Below, one piece after another: positions 34,890 to 44,130 of a stretch of 64,000 nucleotides of DNA; position 1 is the stretch's first letter; each line of letters begins with the position of its first letter. The stretch is from Paralithodes platypus. Its lineage: Eukaryota > Arthropoda > Malacostraca > Decapoda > Lithodidae. The stretch spans positions 34,524,720 to 34,588,719 of the forward strand of contig CM064509.1 in the NCBI GenBank assembly GCA_032716605.1, read 5' to 3'. A program made the position numbers and the translations under genes. The notes under the pieces are model-generated. The model was not told where the DNA came from and made no database searches. It worked only from the letters and a program-made list of their open reading frames with translations.

Positions 34890-35266
34890 AGGATGAGCTG
34901 GTTTGTGTGGCCCCCTTCTCCCTCGTGTTTAGCCCCATTAGTTTTTAGAATTTAAGACGTTCGGCCTATTAATTTGGCGATTCTAAAACCTTTTGCCCTC
35001 AACTCTTTGTCAATATTAAGACATTTCGTGCCCTTTAGGTGTCAATTTGTTTTCCTGGCAAGTAATAGCGAGCCTGTAATTGTGGAGGAACTAGCCTTCG
35101 GCCGTGACATTGTTCTGCCACAAAATGTACATATTAATTTCGAAGGGAGATCTAATAGATTTTTTTTTGTTTAATTTGATGGGAGGCCTAGAGAGGAAAC
35201 TTAAGAAAATAAATGACTATATGAATAAATAGACCCCCCCCAAAAAAATATCCACTGTCCCCTTAA
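34890..35266 (-). mobile_element. TTAA MITE family B, copy 9
   Basis: Reverse copy with CCCTCGTGTTTAGCCCC, AAGTAATAGCGAGCC, GCCTTCGGCC and TCCACTGTCCCCTTAA at 35263-35266. The left end lacks a clear TTAA. The hairpin is mutated. Confidence 0.7.
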
Positions 35267-35365
35267 TTACTGCCTATGTCAAGATAATATTATGGTTTAT
35301 ATAGCCAAAAATATATCTTTGGAAGTGATAGAATGGCCAACACAATACAATTTCATGTTGATTGT

Positions 35366-35425
35366 CATGTACTTCGTGTCATATTCATGTACTTCGTGTC
35401 ATATTCATGTACTTCGTGTCATATT
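35366..35425. repeat. 20-bp tandem repeat, 3 exact copies
   Basis: CATGTACTTCGTGTCATATT repeated three times without a mismatch. Bases 35267-35365 and 35426-35520 hold nothing recognised. Confidence 0.95.
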
Positions 35426-35520
35426 CATTCAAGTCGCCAAACAAAATTGCTCCGGTTTGACACCCTGTATAATTGAGGTACCAAAATGGCGTTCAAAGAA
35501 AAGGATGGCCACTTTTCCTG

Positions 35521-35640
35521 TGTTGGTGGTGTAATGGTTTAGGTGCTTATGTTCTGGGTGTGGTGTCCCGAGTTCGAATCCCGGGAGGACCATATGCTTT
35601 CGTTAGTTTATTCAAGTACATTGGAGTTTGTAATTGATGA
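35521..35640 (+). repeat. tRNA-derived SINE, family S
   Basis: A-box-like TTGGTGGTGTAATGGTTTAG, perfect B-box GAGTTCGAATCCC, then the family tail TATGCTTTCGTTAGTTTATT. The copy at 39917-40072 on the other strand matches it along the full length. The head resembles a tRNA but lacks a pairing acceptor stem. Confidence 0.7.
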
Positions 35641-35646
35641 TATATG

Positions 35647-35981
35647 TTAAGGGGAGATATCCACTTGAGGATTTTTTTCTTGACCCCTTTCTCCCTCATG
35701 TTTAGCCCCATTGCTTTTCTAATTTTAAGACGTTCGCCCCATTATTTTGACGATTTTAAGAACTTTGGACCCATTTCTGTCAATTTTAAGACCTTTCGTG
35801 CCATTTAAGTGTCGATTTTATCCTGGCGAGCGATAGCGAGCCTGTTATTTAAGAGGAACCGGCTTTCAGCCGGGACATTTTTCTACCGAAAAATGTACAA
35901 ATTTATCTTGAAAGGGACTCAAGGGGGTGTAATTTTAAGCTTGCTGGAGGTCTAGGGAACAAACTAAATACCTCCATTTAA
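35647..35981 (-). mobile_element. TTAA MITE family B, copy 10
   Basis: Complete, with TTAA at 35647-35650 and 35978-35981. In order: GGGGAGATATCCACTTGAGG, three AATGGGG-type repeats as complement, GGCGAGCGATAGCGAGCC, CCGGCTTTCAGCCGG hairpin, TTTTTCTACCGAAAAATGTA, CTCAAGGGGGTGTAA. Confidence 0.9.
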
Positions 35982-36120
35982 GAGTGGGGCGTTAGTTATT
36001 ACTATGCTTATCTTTTTTCCAGGTGATGGTAATGTACTAATGTTACTATCTGGATTACTCAGGTATAACGTATATTTTGTAGCGAACTCCTGTATGATGT
36101 TAATGATGAACAACTCGGCA

Positions 36121-36456
36121 TTAAGGGGAGGTTTTTAGTTTGGTCCCTAGATATCCTTTAAGCTTAAGATTACACCCCCTTGAGCCCCTTTCAAGATAAA
36201 TTTGTACATTTTTCGGTAGAAAAATGTCCCGGCTGAAAGCCGGTTCCTCTTAAATTACAGGCTCGCTATCGCTCGCCAGGATAAAATCGACACCTAAATG
36301 GCACGAAAGGTCTTAAAATTGACAGAAATGGGTTGAAAGTTCTTGAAATCGTCAAAATAATGGGGCGAACGTCTTAAAATTAGAAAAGCAATGGGGCTAA
36401 ACATGAGGGAGAAAGGAGTCAAGAAAAAAATCCCTCATTTGGAAATCTCCTCTTAA
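36121..36456 (+). mobile_element. TTAA MITE family B, copy 11
   Basis: Complete forward copy, TTAA at 36121-36124 and 36453-36456, very similar to copies at 35647, 40238 and 49086 (same CCGGCTGAAAGCCGG hairpin variant). These four form a young subgroup. Confidence 0.92.
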
Positions 36457-36516
36457 TACGACGCAAAGAGATAGTAGATTCATATTGGTCGAGAAATCAG
36501 ATGCTAAGGGATTCAA

Positions 36517-36747
36517 TTTACCATCAGCTGGACAAAACAAAACAAACAGACTATAGATGATCTCTCGGTCGCATTTACCATCAGCTGGACAAAACAAAAC
36601 AAACAGACTATAGATGATCTCTCGGTCGCATTTACCATCAGCTGGACAAAACAAAACAAACAGACTATAGATGATCTCTCGGTCGCATTTACCATCAGCT
36701 GGACAAAACAAAACAAACAGACTATAGATGATCTCTCGGTCGCATTT
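36517..36747. repeat. 57-bp minisatellite, 4 copies
   Basis: Four almost identical units containing TTTACCATCAGCTGGAC and CAGACTATAGATGATCTC. Because 57 is divisible by three, the minus strand shows a repetitive 19-residue frame (CPADGKCDREIIYSLF...). I regard this as a by-product. The array begins 60 bases after B copy 11. Confidence 0.93.
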
Positions 36748-36916
36748 GGCCCCTCAGTGCAGAAATAAGCCGTTCTAATGAATTTTCTCTCGCGGTATCC
36801 CTGGTGATAACATGTTTGATAATTATGTTAATGTTGGTGCCATAGTAATATTTGTATTCCAACCAGTTGTTGTGTATGTAAATTGATGAGAACAGCTGGG
36901 AATACCACGATTTTTT
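36748..36916. other. unassigned DNA
   Basis: Includes GCCCCTCAGTGCAGAAATAAGC, similar to 44197-44220; probably part of the same unnamed repeat. Confidence 0.35.
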
Positions 36917-36934
36917 TTTTATTGTTATTATTAA

Positions 36935-36966
<32 letters not shown>

Positions 36967-37002
36967 GTTTTATTTTTCATTGTTTTATATGTTTTTCATT
37001 TA

Positions 37003-37064
<62 letters not shown>
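36917..37064. repeat. (ATT)n, (TTTA)n and (TA)n tracts
   Basis: Three adjacent simple repeats leading directly into a SINE. Confidence 0.9.
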
Positions 37065-37076
<12 letters not shown>

Positions 37077-37080
37077 TAAA

Positions 37081-37316
37081 TAGCCAGCCGTCCGGCTGGC
37101 TCAGTTGATAGCGTGCCTAATTCCCATCTTGAAGGTCTCTCCTTCAATCCCCGCTCAGAATGAAAAGTTTTTCTGGGATACAGCCGGAGGTTAACATCTC
37201 CCAATGAGCAAGGGGGATGGGTAATGGTCTCTGGTAGACTAAAGAAAGCCAAACGCTTGTGAATCCTCGAAGGAGGAGATACGGGCGCTATATAAGTAAC
37301 CAGAAGATGATTATTA
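37081..37316 (+). repeat. tRNA-derived SINE with ATT tail
   Basis: Begins GCCGTCCGGCTGGCTCAGTT (A-box) with the B-box-like CCTTCAATCCCCGC about 45 bases later, a body of about 140 bases (CAGCCGGAGGTTAACATC...), and a GCGCTATATAAGTAACCAGA end followed by (ATT)n. Both sides are TA arrays. The layout of head, body and simple-repeat tail is standard for SINEs that borrow a LINE 3' end. Confidence 0.75.
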
Positions 37317-37358
37317 TTATATATACCTGTATATATACTGTATATACCGGTATATATA

Positions 37359-37409
<51 letters not shown>

Positions 37410-37434
37410 GTATAATATATATATATATATACCG

Positions 37435-37487
<53 letters not shown>

Positions 37488-37488
37488 C

Positions 37489-37519
<31 letters not shown>
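37317..37519. repeat. (TA)n array punctuated by CCGG
   Basis: Long TA runs interrupted by ACCGGT, ACCGGGT, CTGTA and TACGG. Tyr/Ile frames on both strands are artefacts. Confidence 0.92.
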
Positions 37520-37523
<4 letters not shown>

Positions 37524-38403
37524 ACGTATCTTGATCCTCAAGAGGTTAACTTGATGAATCTAGATAGCACAGAGATATATATTAAGGTATCAGTCAGCTG
37601 AAGGCAAAACAAAAGTAAAATCTAATAAAATAATTTCCTGTTGTTGCTTCCTTTCCTTTTGGATCTTAGGACTTAGTATCCTTTATTGACTGATACTCTT
37701 TAATTATGAAAAATACTGAAACTAATTAAAGTCATGTAGTATTTATAAAGAATTATTATTTAACCGAAGCTTAGTAGGCTATGGTTATGAACCGAATAAG
37801 TTATAGCTAAAGGACTATTAATTTTATAAAAAGTCTTGAAAGATAAATATTAAAGTAAGAATATTTCTGTCTCTTACCCTTTTTGAAATGAATAGATAGT
37901 TTTCTTCTATGTCCTTTTATTTATATTTAATGTAATTATTCTTGGTTCTTGTCTTACGTTAATAGTATTATATTATTATTATCATCAGGAGTAATATCAA
38001 AGTCACATAAAAAGTTAGATATATATTTAATAATTAGTTAAATTTATTTCTTAACCACGTAACATTGAGGTTTGATTATGAGTAAATAAAGTTACAGGAT
38101 CGTTTCATAGATTCGATTCAGGTCTCACTCAAATAATATGAAAAGCAAAAATATAATATTTTGAAGCAAAAGAATTTTCTTCAGCTTAGGAAATCACTAT
38201 AAGTAATATTAACACAGCCATGTTAGTCTAAGGCGATATTACTAATACGAGACAATAGCATCACCGTACTAAGCACCATTAAGCACTGTAAGCTTAATTC
38301 AAAGAAAATGAAAGAACTCGTAAGTATTAATATAAAACAATAGTATTACTTTCATCATAACCCAATTACTTAAAGAGTTGCTTTAGTCCACAAGTTAGTC
38401 AAC
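37520..38403. other. AT-rich unassigned DNA
   Basis: Starts TGTTACGTATCTTG, which resembles the start of some Gypsy LTRs. I could not find a matching second LTR, primer site or polyprotein, so an LTR is only a possibility. Confidence 0.3.
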
Positions 38404-38560
38404 TAAAATAGTTAAGTACATAATAATAGCATTAACGTTAATTCCCAATCAAATAGTTAAGTACATAAATAGTAGCGTTAACGTTAATTCCCAATCAAAT
38501 AGTTAAGTACATAAATAGTAGCGTTAACGTTAATTCGCAATTAAATAGTTAAACACATTA
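38404..38560. repeat. 46-bp tandem repeat, ~3.5 copies
   Basis: Unit contains AAATAGTTAAGTACATAA and GCGTTAACGTTAATTCCC, with start points at 38451 and 38497. Confidence 0.88.
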
Positions 38561-39060
38561 CACACATTAAACACATCACGTTAATTCCCAATCAAATATC
38601 TCACTAACCAACATAACATAAGTGTTTACACCGAACACACTTAACACACATTTATATAATCTGACTGACAGTCACAATCCCATTATAATACTTCACCCCG
38701 TCTTCCTCCAGCTGCAAGTTCACCTTCCCCAACTCCAAATGAGACTGATTTGAATGCCCACAACTCGGGTCTTATATACCAAACAATGATGGTGTAGGAA
38801 CGAATCAGGAGGCGAGTGATGGTGCGCGCTCCAATCATAGCTCCTCGAATCACATAACAGGTGTGTCGTCCACTCACAGCTCCTGGCGTCGATCATACGT
38901 CATAGCATCGGTCATCGAGGTATGGGGCGAGCTGGTATGGGGCGAGATGGTTTGCCCACTCGCTCGTTCGCTCGCTAGTCTGCTTCACCACTTGGGTAGT
39001 TTGGCTCCTTGAACTCTAATTCTAACTCTTAAATTAACATACAGGGCTCCGTATGTCAGA
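38561..39060. other. unassigned DNA
   Basis: The AT-rich start gives way to a GC-richer part (38690-39000) with short tandem motifs such as GAGCTGGTATGGGGCGAG. No gene recognised. Confidence 0.35.
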
Positions 39061-39264
<204 letters not shown>

Positions 39265-39424
39265 GCGGGATATTTCTAAACCATTTTTTCTGGCATCGTC
39301 CAAGATACTATTTTTTGTACACACATAAACCTAACACAGAAACCTAACATTTCCACATTTCACTATAATTTCAGTTACCTAGGAAAAATCACTCGAAGGT
39401 AGGAGCTATAAATAGCCACTTATC

Positions 39425-39791
39425 TTAAGGGGGGTGACCTGCTTTTTTTTTTCTCTATCTCTGGCTTGTATCCATTCGGCCCCATTCAGCCTACTGTTTT
39501 AAGACGTTTATCCCCATCCAGGTGTCGATTTTTTTCCAGCGAGCCAACATTTTGTTTTTTAATGTTTTTGACAGCAGGCTAATTTTGTACATTTTTTCGA
39601 TAGAAAAATTTCTCTGGTGAAGCCGGATTTCTCCATATAATGCTGGCTCGCTATCGCTCACCAGAAAAAACTCGACACCTGGATGGGGATAAACCTCTTA
39701 AGACAGTAGGCTGAATGGGGCCGAATGGATACAAGCCAGGGAAAGAGAGAAGAGGAGAAAAAGATAGAAAAAAGCCGGTGACCCCCCTTAA
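39425..39791. mobile_element. TTAA MITE family A, copy 2
   Basis: TTAA at 39425-39428 and 39788-39791. Terminal GGGGGGTGACC matches GGTGACCCCCC inverted. The long arms (CTTGTATCCATTCGGCCCC and its complement) meet around a GAAGCCGG loop. Confidence 0.9.
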
Positions 39792-39916
39792 TACGTCACA
39801 GTGTTAATCTGGTCTACCGGAAACAGTGATAGTCCAGGACCTACTGTAGATACTCAAAGTTGTCGCATTGTATGACCTAGTAAGAGTCATAACTCATAAC
39901 AAACCAAAATAAAGTA

Positions 39917-40072
39917 ACACCCCGTTCTTAACATTAATTAATCATCAATTACAAACCCCAATGTACTTGAATAAACTAATGAAAGCATAATTATGATCCT
40001 CCCGGGATTCGAACTTTGGACACCACACCCAGAACATTAGCACCTAAACCATTACACCACCAGCACAGTGTA
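39917..40072 (-). repeat. tRNA-derived SINE, family S
   Basis: On the minus strand: GGTGGTGTAATGGTTTAGGT (A-box region), AAGTTCGAATCCCGG (B-box), TATGCTTTCATTAGTTTATT and TGTAATTGATGATTAATT. Same order and spacing as 35521-35640, with an extended tail GGGGTGTTACTTTATTTTGG; the start of this extension (GGGGTGTTACTT) also occurs at 57972-57983. Confidence 0.7.
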
Positions 40073-40237
40073 TATCCTTTGGAAAGTTACGCATCAACTC
40101 CTTTGGTATCACGTCTTTGCTGGATCCTGGGGTACTGTTAGTATGACTGCATATAATTTAGACCAGAGCTTGATAATTAGTCCAGACATTTTAGGTGCAT
40201 AGCTTGATCTGCTGTATGGGTACCTGGCCCACTTCCC

Positions 40238-40573
40238 TTAAGGGGAGGTTTTTAGTTTGGTCTCTAGATATCCATCAAGCTTAAGATTACACCCCCTTGA
40301 GCCCCTTTCAAGATAAATTTGTACATTTTTCGGTAGAAAAATGTCCCGGCTGAAAGCCGGTTCCTCTTAAATTACAGGCTCGCTATCGCTCGCCAGGATA
40401 AAATCGACACCTAAATTGCACGAAAGGTCTTAAAATTGACGGAAATGGGGCGAAAGTTCTTAAAATCGCCAAACTAATGGGGCGACTGTCTTAACATCTC
40501 AAAAGTAATGGGGCTAAACATGAGGGAGAAAGGGGTCCAGAAAAAAATCCCTCAAGTTGATATCTCCCCTTAA
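40238..40573 (+). mobile_element. TTAA MITE family B, copy 12
   Basis: Complete forward copy ending at TTAA 40570-40573. Its right side shows four successive imperfect ~33-base repeats built on AATGGGGCGAA-GTCTTAAAAT (40411-40525), candidate binding sites for the enzyme that moves it. Confidence 0.92.
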
Positions 40574-41219
40574 GGGTGGGTAGGGGTTATGTTTTGGTCT
40601 ATTTCTTAATTCATACATATATTTTTTAGTTTCCTCGCTAGACCTCCATCAAGCGTAAAATAGTACTCCCTAGACTCCCTTTCAAGATAAATAGCACTCC
40701 CTAGACTCCCTTTCAAGATAAATAGCACTCCCTAGACTCCCTTTCAAGATAAATAGCACTCCCTAGACTCCCTTTCAAGATAAATAACACTCCCTAGACT
40801 CCCTTTCAAGATAAATAGCACTCCCTAGACTCCCTTTCAAGATAAATAGCACTCCCTAGACTCCCTTTCAAGATAAATAGCACTCCCTAGACTCCCTTTC
40901 AAGATAAATAGCACTCCCTAGACTCCCTTTCAAGATAAATAGCACTCCCTAGACTCCCTTTCAAGATAAATTAGTACATTTTTCGGTAGAAAAATGTCCC
41001 GGCCGAAGGCTGGTTATTCTTAAAAATACAGACTCGCTATCGCTTGCCAGGAGAATATCGACACCTATATGACACGAAAGGTCATAACATTGACAAGGAA
41101 ATGGCGCGAAAGGTGGTAAAATCGATAAACTAATGGGCCAAACGTCTTAAAATGTCAATACTAATAAGGCTAAACATGTGGGAGAAGGGGGTCCATAAAA
41201 ACCCTATATCTCCCCTTAA
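40570..41219 (+). mobile_element. TTAA MITE family B, copy 13, with 31-bp expansion
   Basis: Shares its left TTAA (40570-40573) with copy 12 and ends at TTAA 41216-41219. Complete apart from a tandem expansion at 40662-40971. Right side: CCGGCCGAAGGCTGG, CGCTATCGCTTGCC and the iterated repeats. Confidence 0.9.
40662..40971. repeat. 31-bp tandem repeat, exactly 10 copies, made from B sequence
   Basis: Unit AGCACTCCCTAGACTCCC followed by TTTCAAGATAAAT. It is part of the B element itself: other B copies have the corresponding stretch once, just before TTTGTACATTTTTCGG. Nine repeats of exactly 31 bases separate first and last start (40662 and 40941). Units are near-identical, so growth is recent. 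Confidence 0.97.
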
Positions 41220-41306
41220 GTTGACCCTGCTCATGTGGTGGACTTGGTGGAGTCCAACCCACAGTGGAAGCGACTTCAGGAAAGACCATGTGACTCATGG
41301 TTGTAC

Positions 41307-41525
41307 AAAGTCTAACATTTAACATAGAAGGCCAGGTTCGAATCCCGGGAAAATCACATGCTTTCATTAATTTCATTGGGAAGTGTTTGGTGTTGGGAGT
41401 GAAATAATAAAAAGTCTAACATGTGACATAAAAGACCAGGTTCGAATCCCGGGAAAGTCACATGCTTTCATTAATTTCATTGGGAGGTGTTTGGTGTTGG
41501 GAGTGAAATAAATAAATTAGATTAT
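41307..41525 (+). repeat. duplicated SINE fragment, 104-bp period
   Basis: Two tandem copies beginning AAAGTCTAACAT at 41307 and 41411, each with a B-box CCAGGTTCGAATCCCGGG and the family S tail ATGCTTTCATTAATTTCATT. The A-box part is not conserved. Confidence 0.8.
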
Positions 41526-42596
41526 TCATATTGGGAACTACTTGGGATGGACCTAGTCACAGATTGTGAACTCGCGCTGAGACACCCCTAGAAGTGGAAT
41601 AAGAGAGTGATAGAAGCTATGCCAGTCTTCAAAGCCAGCCCTCACTGATTAATTGATTGATGGATTAAAAACATAGTTCTGACTTACCATTACTTACAAA
41701 AAAAGATATATTTTCAGCAAATTTATCCGCAAAATATTTTCTTCTTTATTCCATCACATATTTAATTTTTTAATTTTTAATTTTTTCATTCTATCATATA
41801 TTTCTTAGTTCTCGCCAGCCATAACACATTATAATATATTATATTTTATTCCTAATACCAACTAAAAACATACTTTAAAAAACAACGATTCTATTTTATT
41901 ATAATTATTTACTCCCCATTTCTATATATTTTTTTTCTTTTCTGGGGGTGGCCGACTGGAGACAGAGCCAGAACAGGGACAACACGACACAAAAAAATAA
42001 AAAAAATAAACAAAAAATAAACAAATAAATAATAATGAACACACAAAAACGAAACACAAATTCACACACATCTAGGTCACCCAGGAGAAGACCCAGAGAC
42101 CAGGGATCACCAAGGTCACTCCAGCACTCTCCCGGCCCCCGACCTCCCGGAGAACAGCAGGCAAAAATCCAGCGAAGCCTAACCACCACACTTCCAGGTG
42201 CACCCTTCATATATACCGGCTCCCCGGGCCAGGCGCCTGACGGACTATTATCTAGTCCAACTGGCGCCCGATCCCTTCTCCCAAATGATCGCGTTTTCAC
42301 TCATCTATGCACAAGCATTCTTCATTCATTCCTGATGGACAACAATTTTTTCAGTTCTCTTATGAATTAAAGTATAATATATTGCAAGGTACAGGAAAAC
42401 ATTGGGTACGTCCGAGGGAGAAGGACAGCCCGACCAATACGGTAATAGATTCATTACGGGTATTACAGCCAGGCATCCCAATATTACGTACAATCCTTTT
42501 TTTTTTCCCTTACTGGCACAATGAGCTCAATACGTCAGACACCGGTGCACTCTCTTTGATGGGCTTTGTGAGCGATAGGTGTCGGTGAGTCGCGGA
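41526..42596. other. unassigned DNA with a family E piece
   Basis: 41940-41980 (GGGGGTGGCC-GACTGGAGACAGAGCCAGAA) matches the family E interior at 1780-1825. 42060-42290 is a GC-rich island that begins with a CACATCTAGGTCACCCAGG motif and includes CCCCGGGCCAGGCGCC. Frames on both strands are open there, but I recognise nothing. Confidence 0.4.
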
Positions 42597-42898
42597 TTAA
42601 GGGGAGATGGGCCGTTTTTCTGGTCCTCTTTTTTCCTCATGCTTATCCATATTAGCTTTGAGATTTTAAGACGTTTGCCCATTAGTGTTTTTTTTTCAAT
42701 TTTAAGACCTTTCGCCCCATTTCTTGGTCAATAGTAAGAAGTTTCGTGTCCTTTAGGTGTCGATTTTTTTCCAGGCGAGTGATAGCTCGAAGGGGGATCT
42801 AATGGATGTTTTTTTTTTATGGGGGTATAGGGAGGAAATTGAAAAATAAATTAATATATAAATATATAGACCCACAAAAATATCCACTGTCCCCTTAA
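42597..42898 (-). mobile_element. TTAA MITE family B, copy 14
   Basis: TTAA at 42597-42600 and 42895-42898. Reverse copy lacking the hairpin core: it jumps from GGCGAGTGATAGC to TCGAAGGGGGATCTAATGG. Confidence 0.8.
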
Positions 42899-43228
42899 TG
42901 TAATTGTAGCGACCAAAGAATGGTTGCCTGTGTTATAAGCTGCATCAAAGCCTGGCATCATATCCAGATTATCCAGCCACACAATCAATTAGTTAGGTTG
43001 GCCGTATACAGACTAATAATACACATAAGAAAGCCACTCCAACAGCTTCCTCTCTCTCCAACACCCCTTCTCCCTTCTCTACCCTCTTCAGAAAAATAGG
43101 AAAAGTAGAATGTAGATACGAGGTGCCGTTGTAAAGGCTTATCCCTCAATACCTTCACCTGACCGTAGGTGTCGCAGCAAACCCGATAACCTGAGAGTAA
43201 TCATTTTGTGTTACGGGGAACTCTTTAT
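42899..43228. other. unassigned DNA
   Basis: No feature recognised. Confidence 0.4.
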
Positions 43229-43441
43229 TTAACCCTCTGAGTACCAGCGACGTGTGTTGTATCTTACTGTAGCTACAGTTAGACAATATTAGGCAGCTTA
43301 GGAAGGATCTGGTAGTTAAATGGGTGGGTTGAGATAGTTTGAAGCCTTATTATTGCTAGAGGTCCTTCCTAAGCTGAATAAAATCGTCTAATAGTTTCCA
43401 GAATATGATAAAAAGTATGTCCCTGGTACTGTATGGGTTAA
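43229..43441. mobile_element. TTAA MITE family D, copy 3
   Basis: TTAA at both ends, with termini CCCTCTGAGTACCAGCGACG and CCCTGGTACTGTATGGG. The AGACAATATTAGGCAGC and AAATCGTCTAATAG signatures are present. Bases 43442-43552 are unassigned. Confidence 0.75.
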
Positions 43442-43552
43442 ATAGGTCATAGGTAATTATGCTAATAATGTAAAGAGTATGGGCTCTTGCATCCCTTATA
43501 TTTTCAGCAGGTGTCCATTACCACATACTCAAAATATAGTTGATGCTGGTTA

Positions 43553-43885
43553 TTAAGGGAAGTGACCTGCTTTTATTCTCTCCTTCTCTCTCTTTCTCTG
43601 GCTTGTATCCATTCGGCCCCATTCAGCCTACTGTTTTAAAACGCTTATTCCCATCCAGGTGTCAATTTCTTCCTGGCGAGCGATAGCGAGCCAACATTAT
43701 CGAAATATGTACAAATTTTGCCTGCTGTCAAAAACATATTAACAAATATGCTGGCTCGCTGCTGCTCGCCAGGAAAACATCAACACCTGGATGAGGATAA
43801 ACGTCTTAAAACAGTAGGCTGAACGGGGCCGAATGGATACAACCCAGAGAGAGAAGGAGAGAGAGAGAAAAAAACAACAACGAGG
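43553..43885. mobile_element. TTAA MITE family A, copy 3 (right end decayed)
   Basis: Left TTAA at 43553. Foldback arms are present. The central hairpin is shortened to TTATCGAAATATGTA. The right terminus loses the GGTGACCCC motif near 43885. Confidence 0.75.
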
Positions 43886-43997
43886 TGCACACAAACAAAT
43901 GGTAAAATGAATATACAATAGGTTTTATTGACATAAAGATCAGGGACAGGTTACCCATATGTTAAACACAAACATGCACAATAAGAATATACAAGAA

Positions 43998-44130
43998 TAT
44001 ACAACTGTCTTGATAGCGTAATGCATAAGTGCGCGGAATTTTGGTGTGAGCATCCTAGGTTCGAGTCCTTGGAGTGCCACATTTATTTGTTGATTTCATT
44101 AATTGAGTTTAGAAGTGAAGTTGGTTGGTG
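43998..44130 (+). repeat. tRNA-derived SINE
   Basis: CTTGATAGCGTAATGCATAAG at the A-box position and TAGGTTCGAGTCCTTGG at the B-box, followed by TTGTTGATTTCATTAATTGA. It is related to 13865-13985 (minus strand). A functional tRNA is unlikely because the acceptor ends do not pair. Confidence 0.65.

Noticed and set aside
36397..36716. A repetitive minus-strand peptide with a 19-residue period
   Set aside because: Results from a 57-bp tandem repeat (a multiple of three). No start context, domain or conservation argument supports a gene.
37519..39060. A Gypsy LTR starting TGTTACG
   Set aside because: No second LTR, primer-binding site, polypurine tract or polyprotein could be found.
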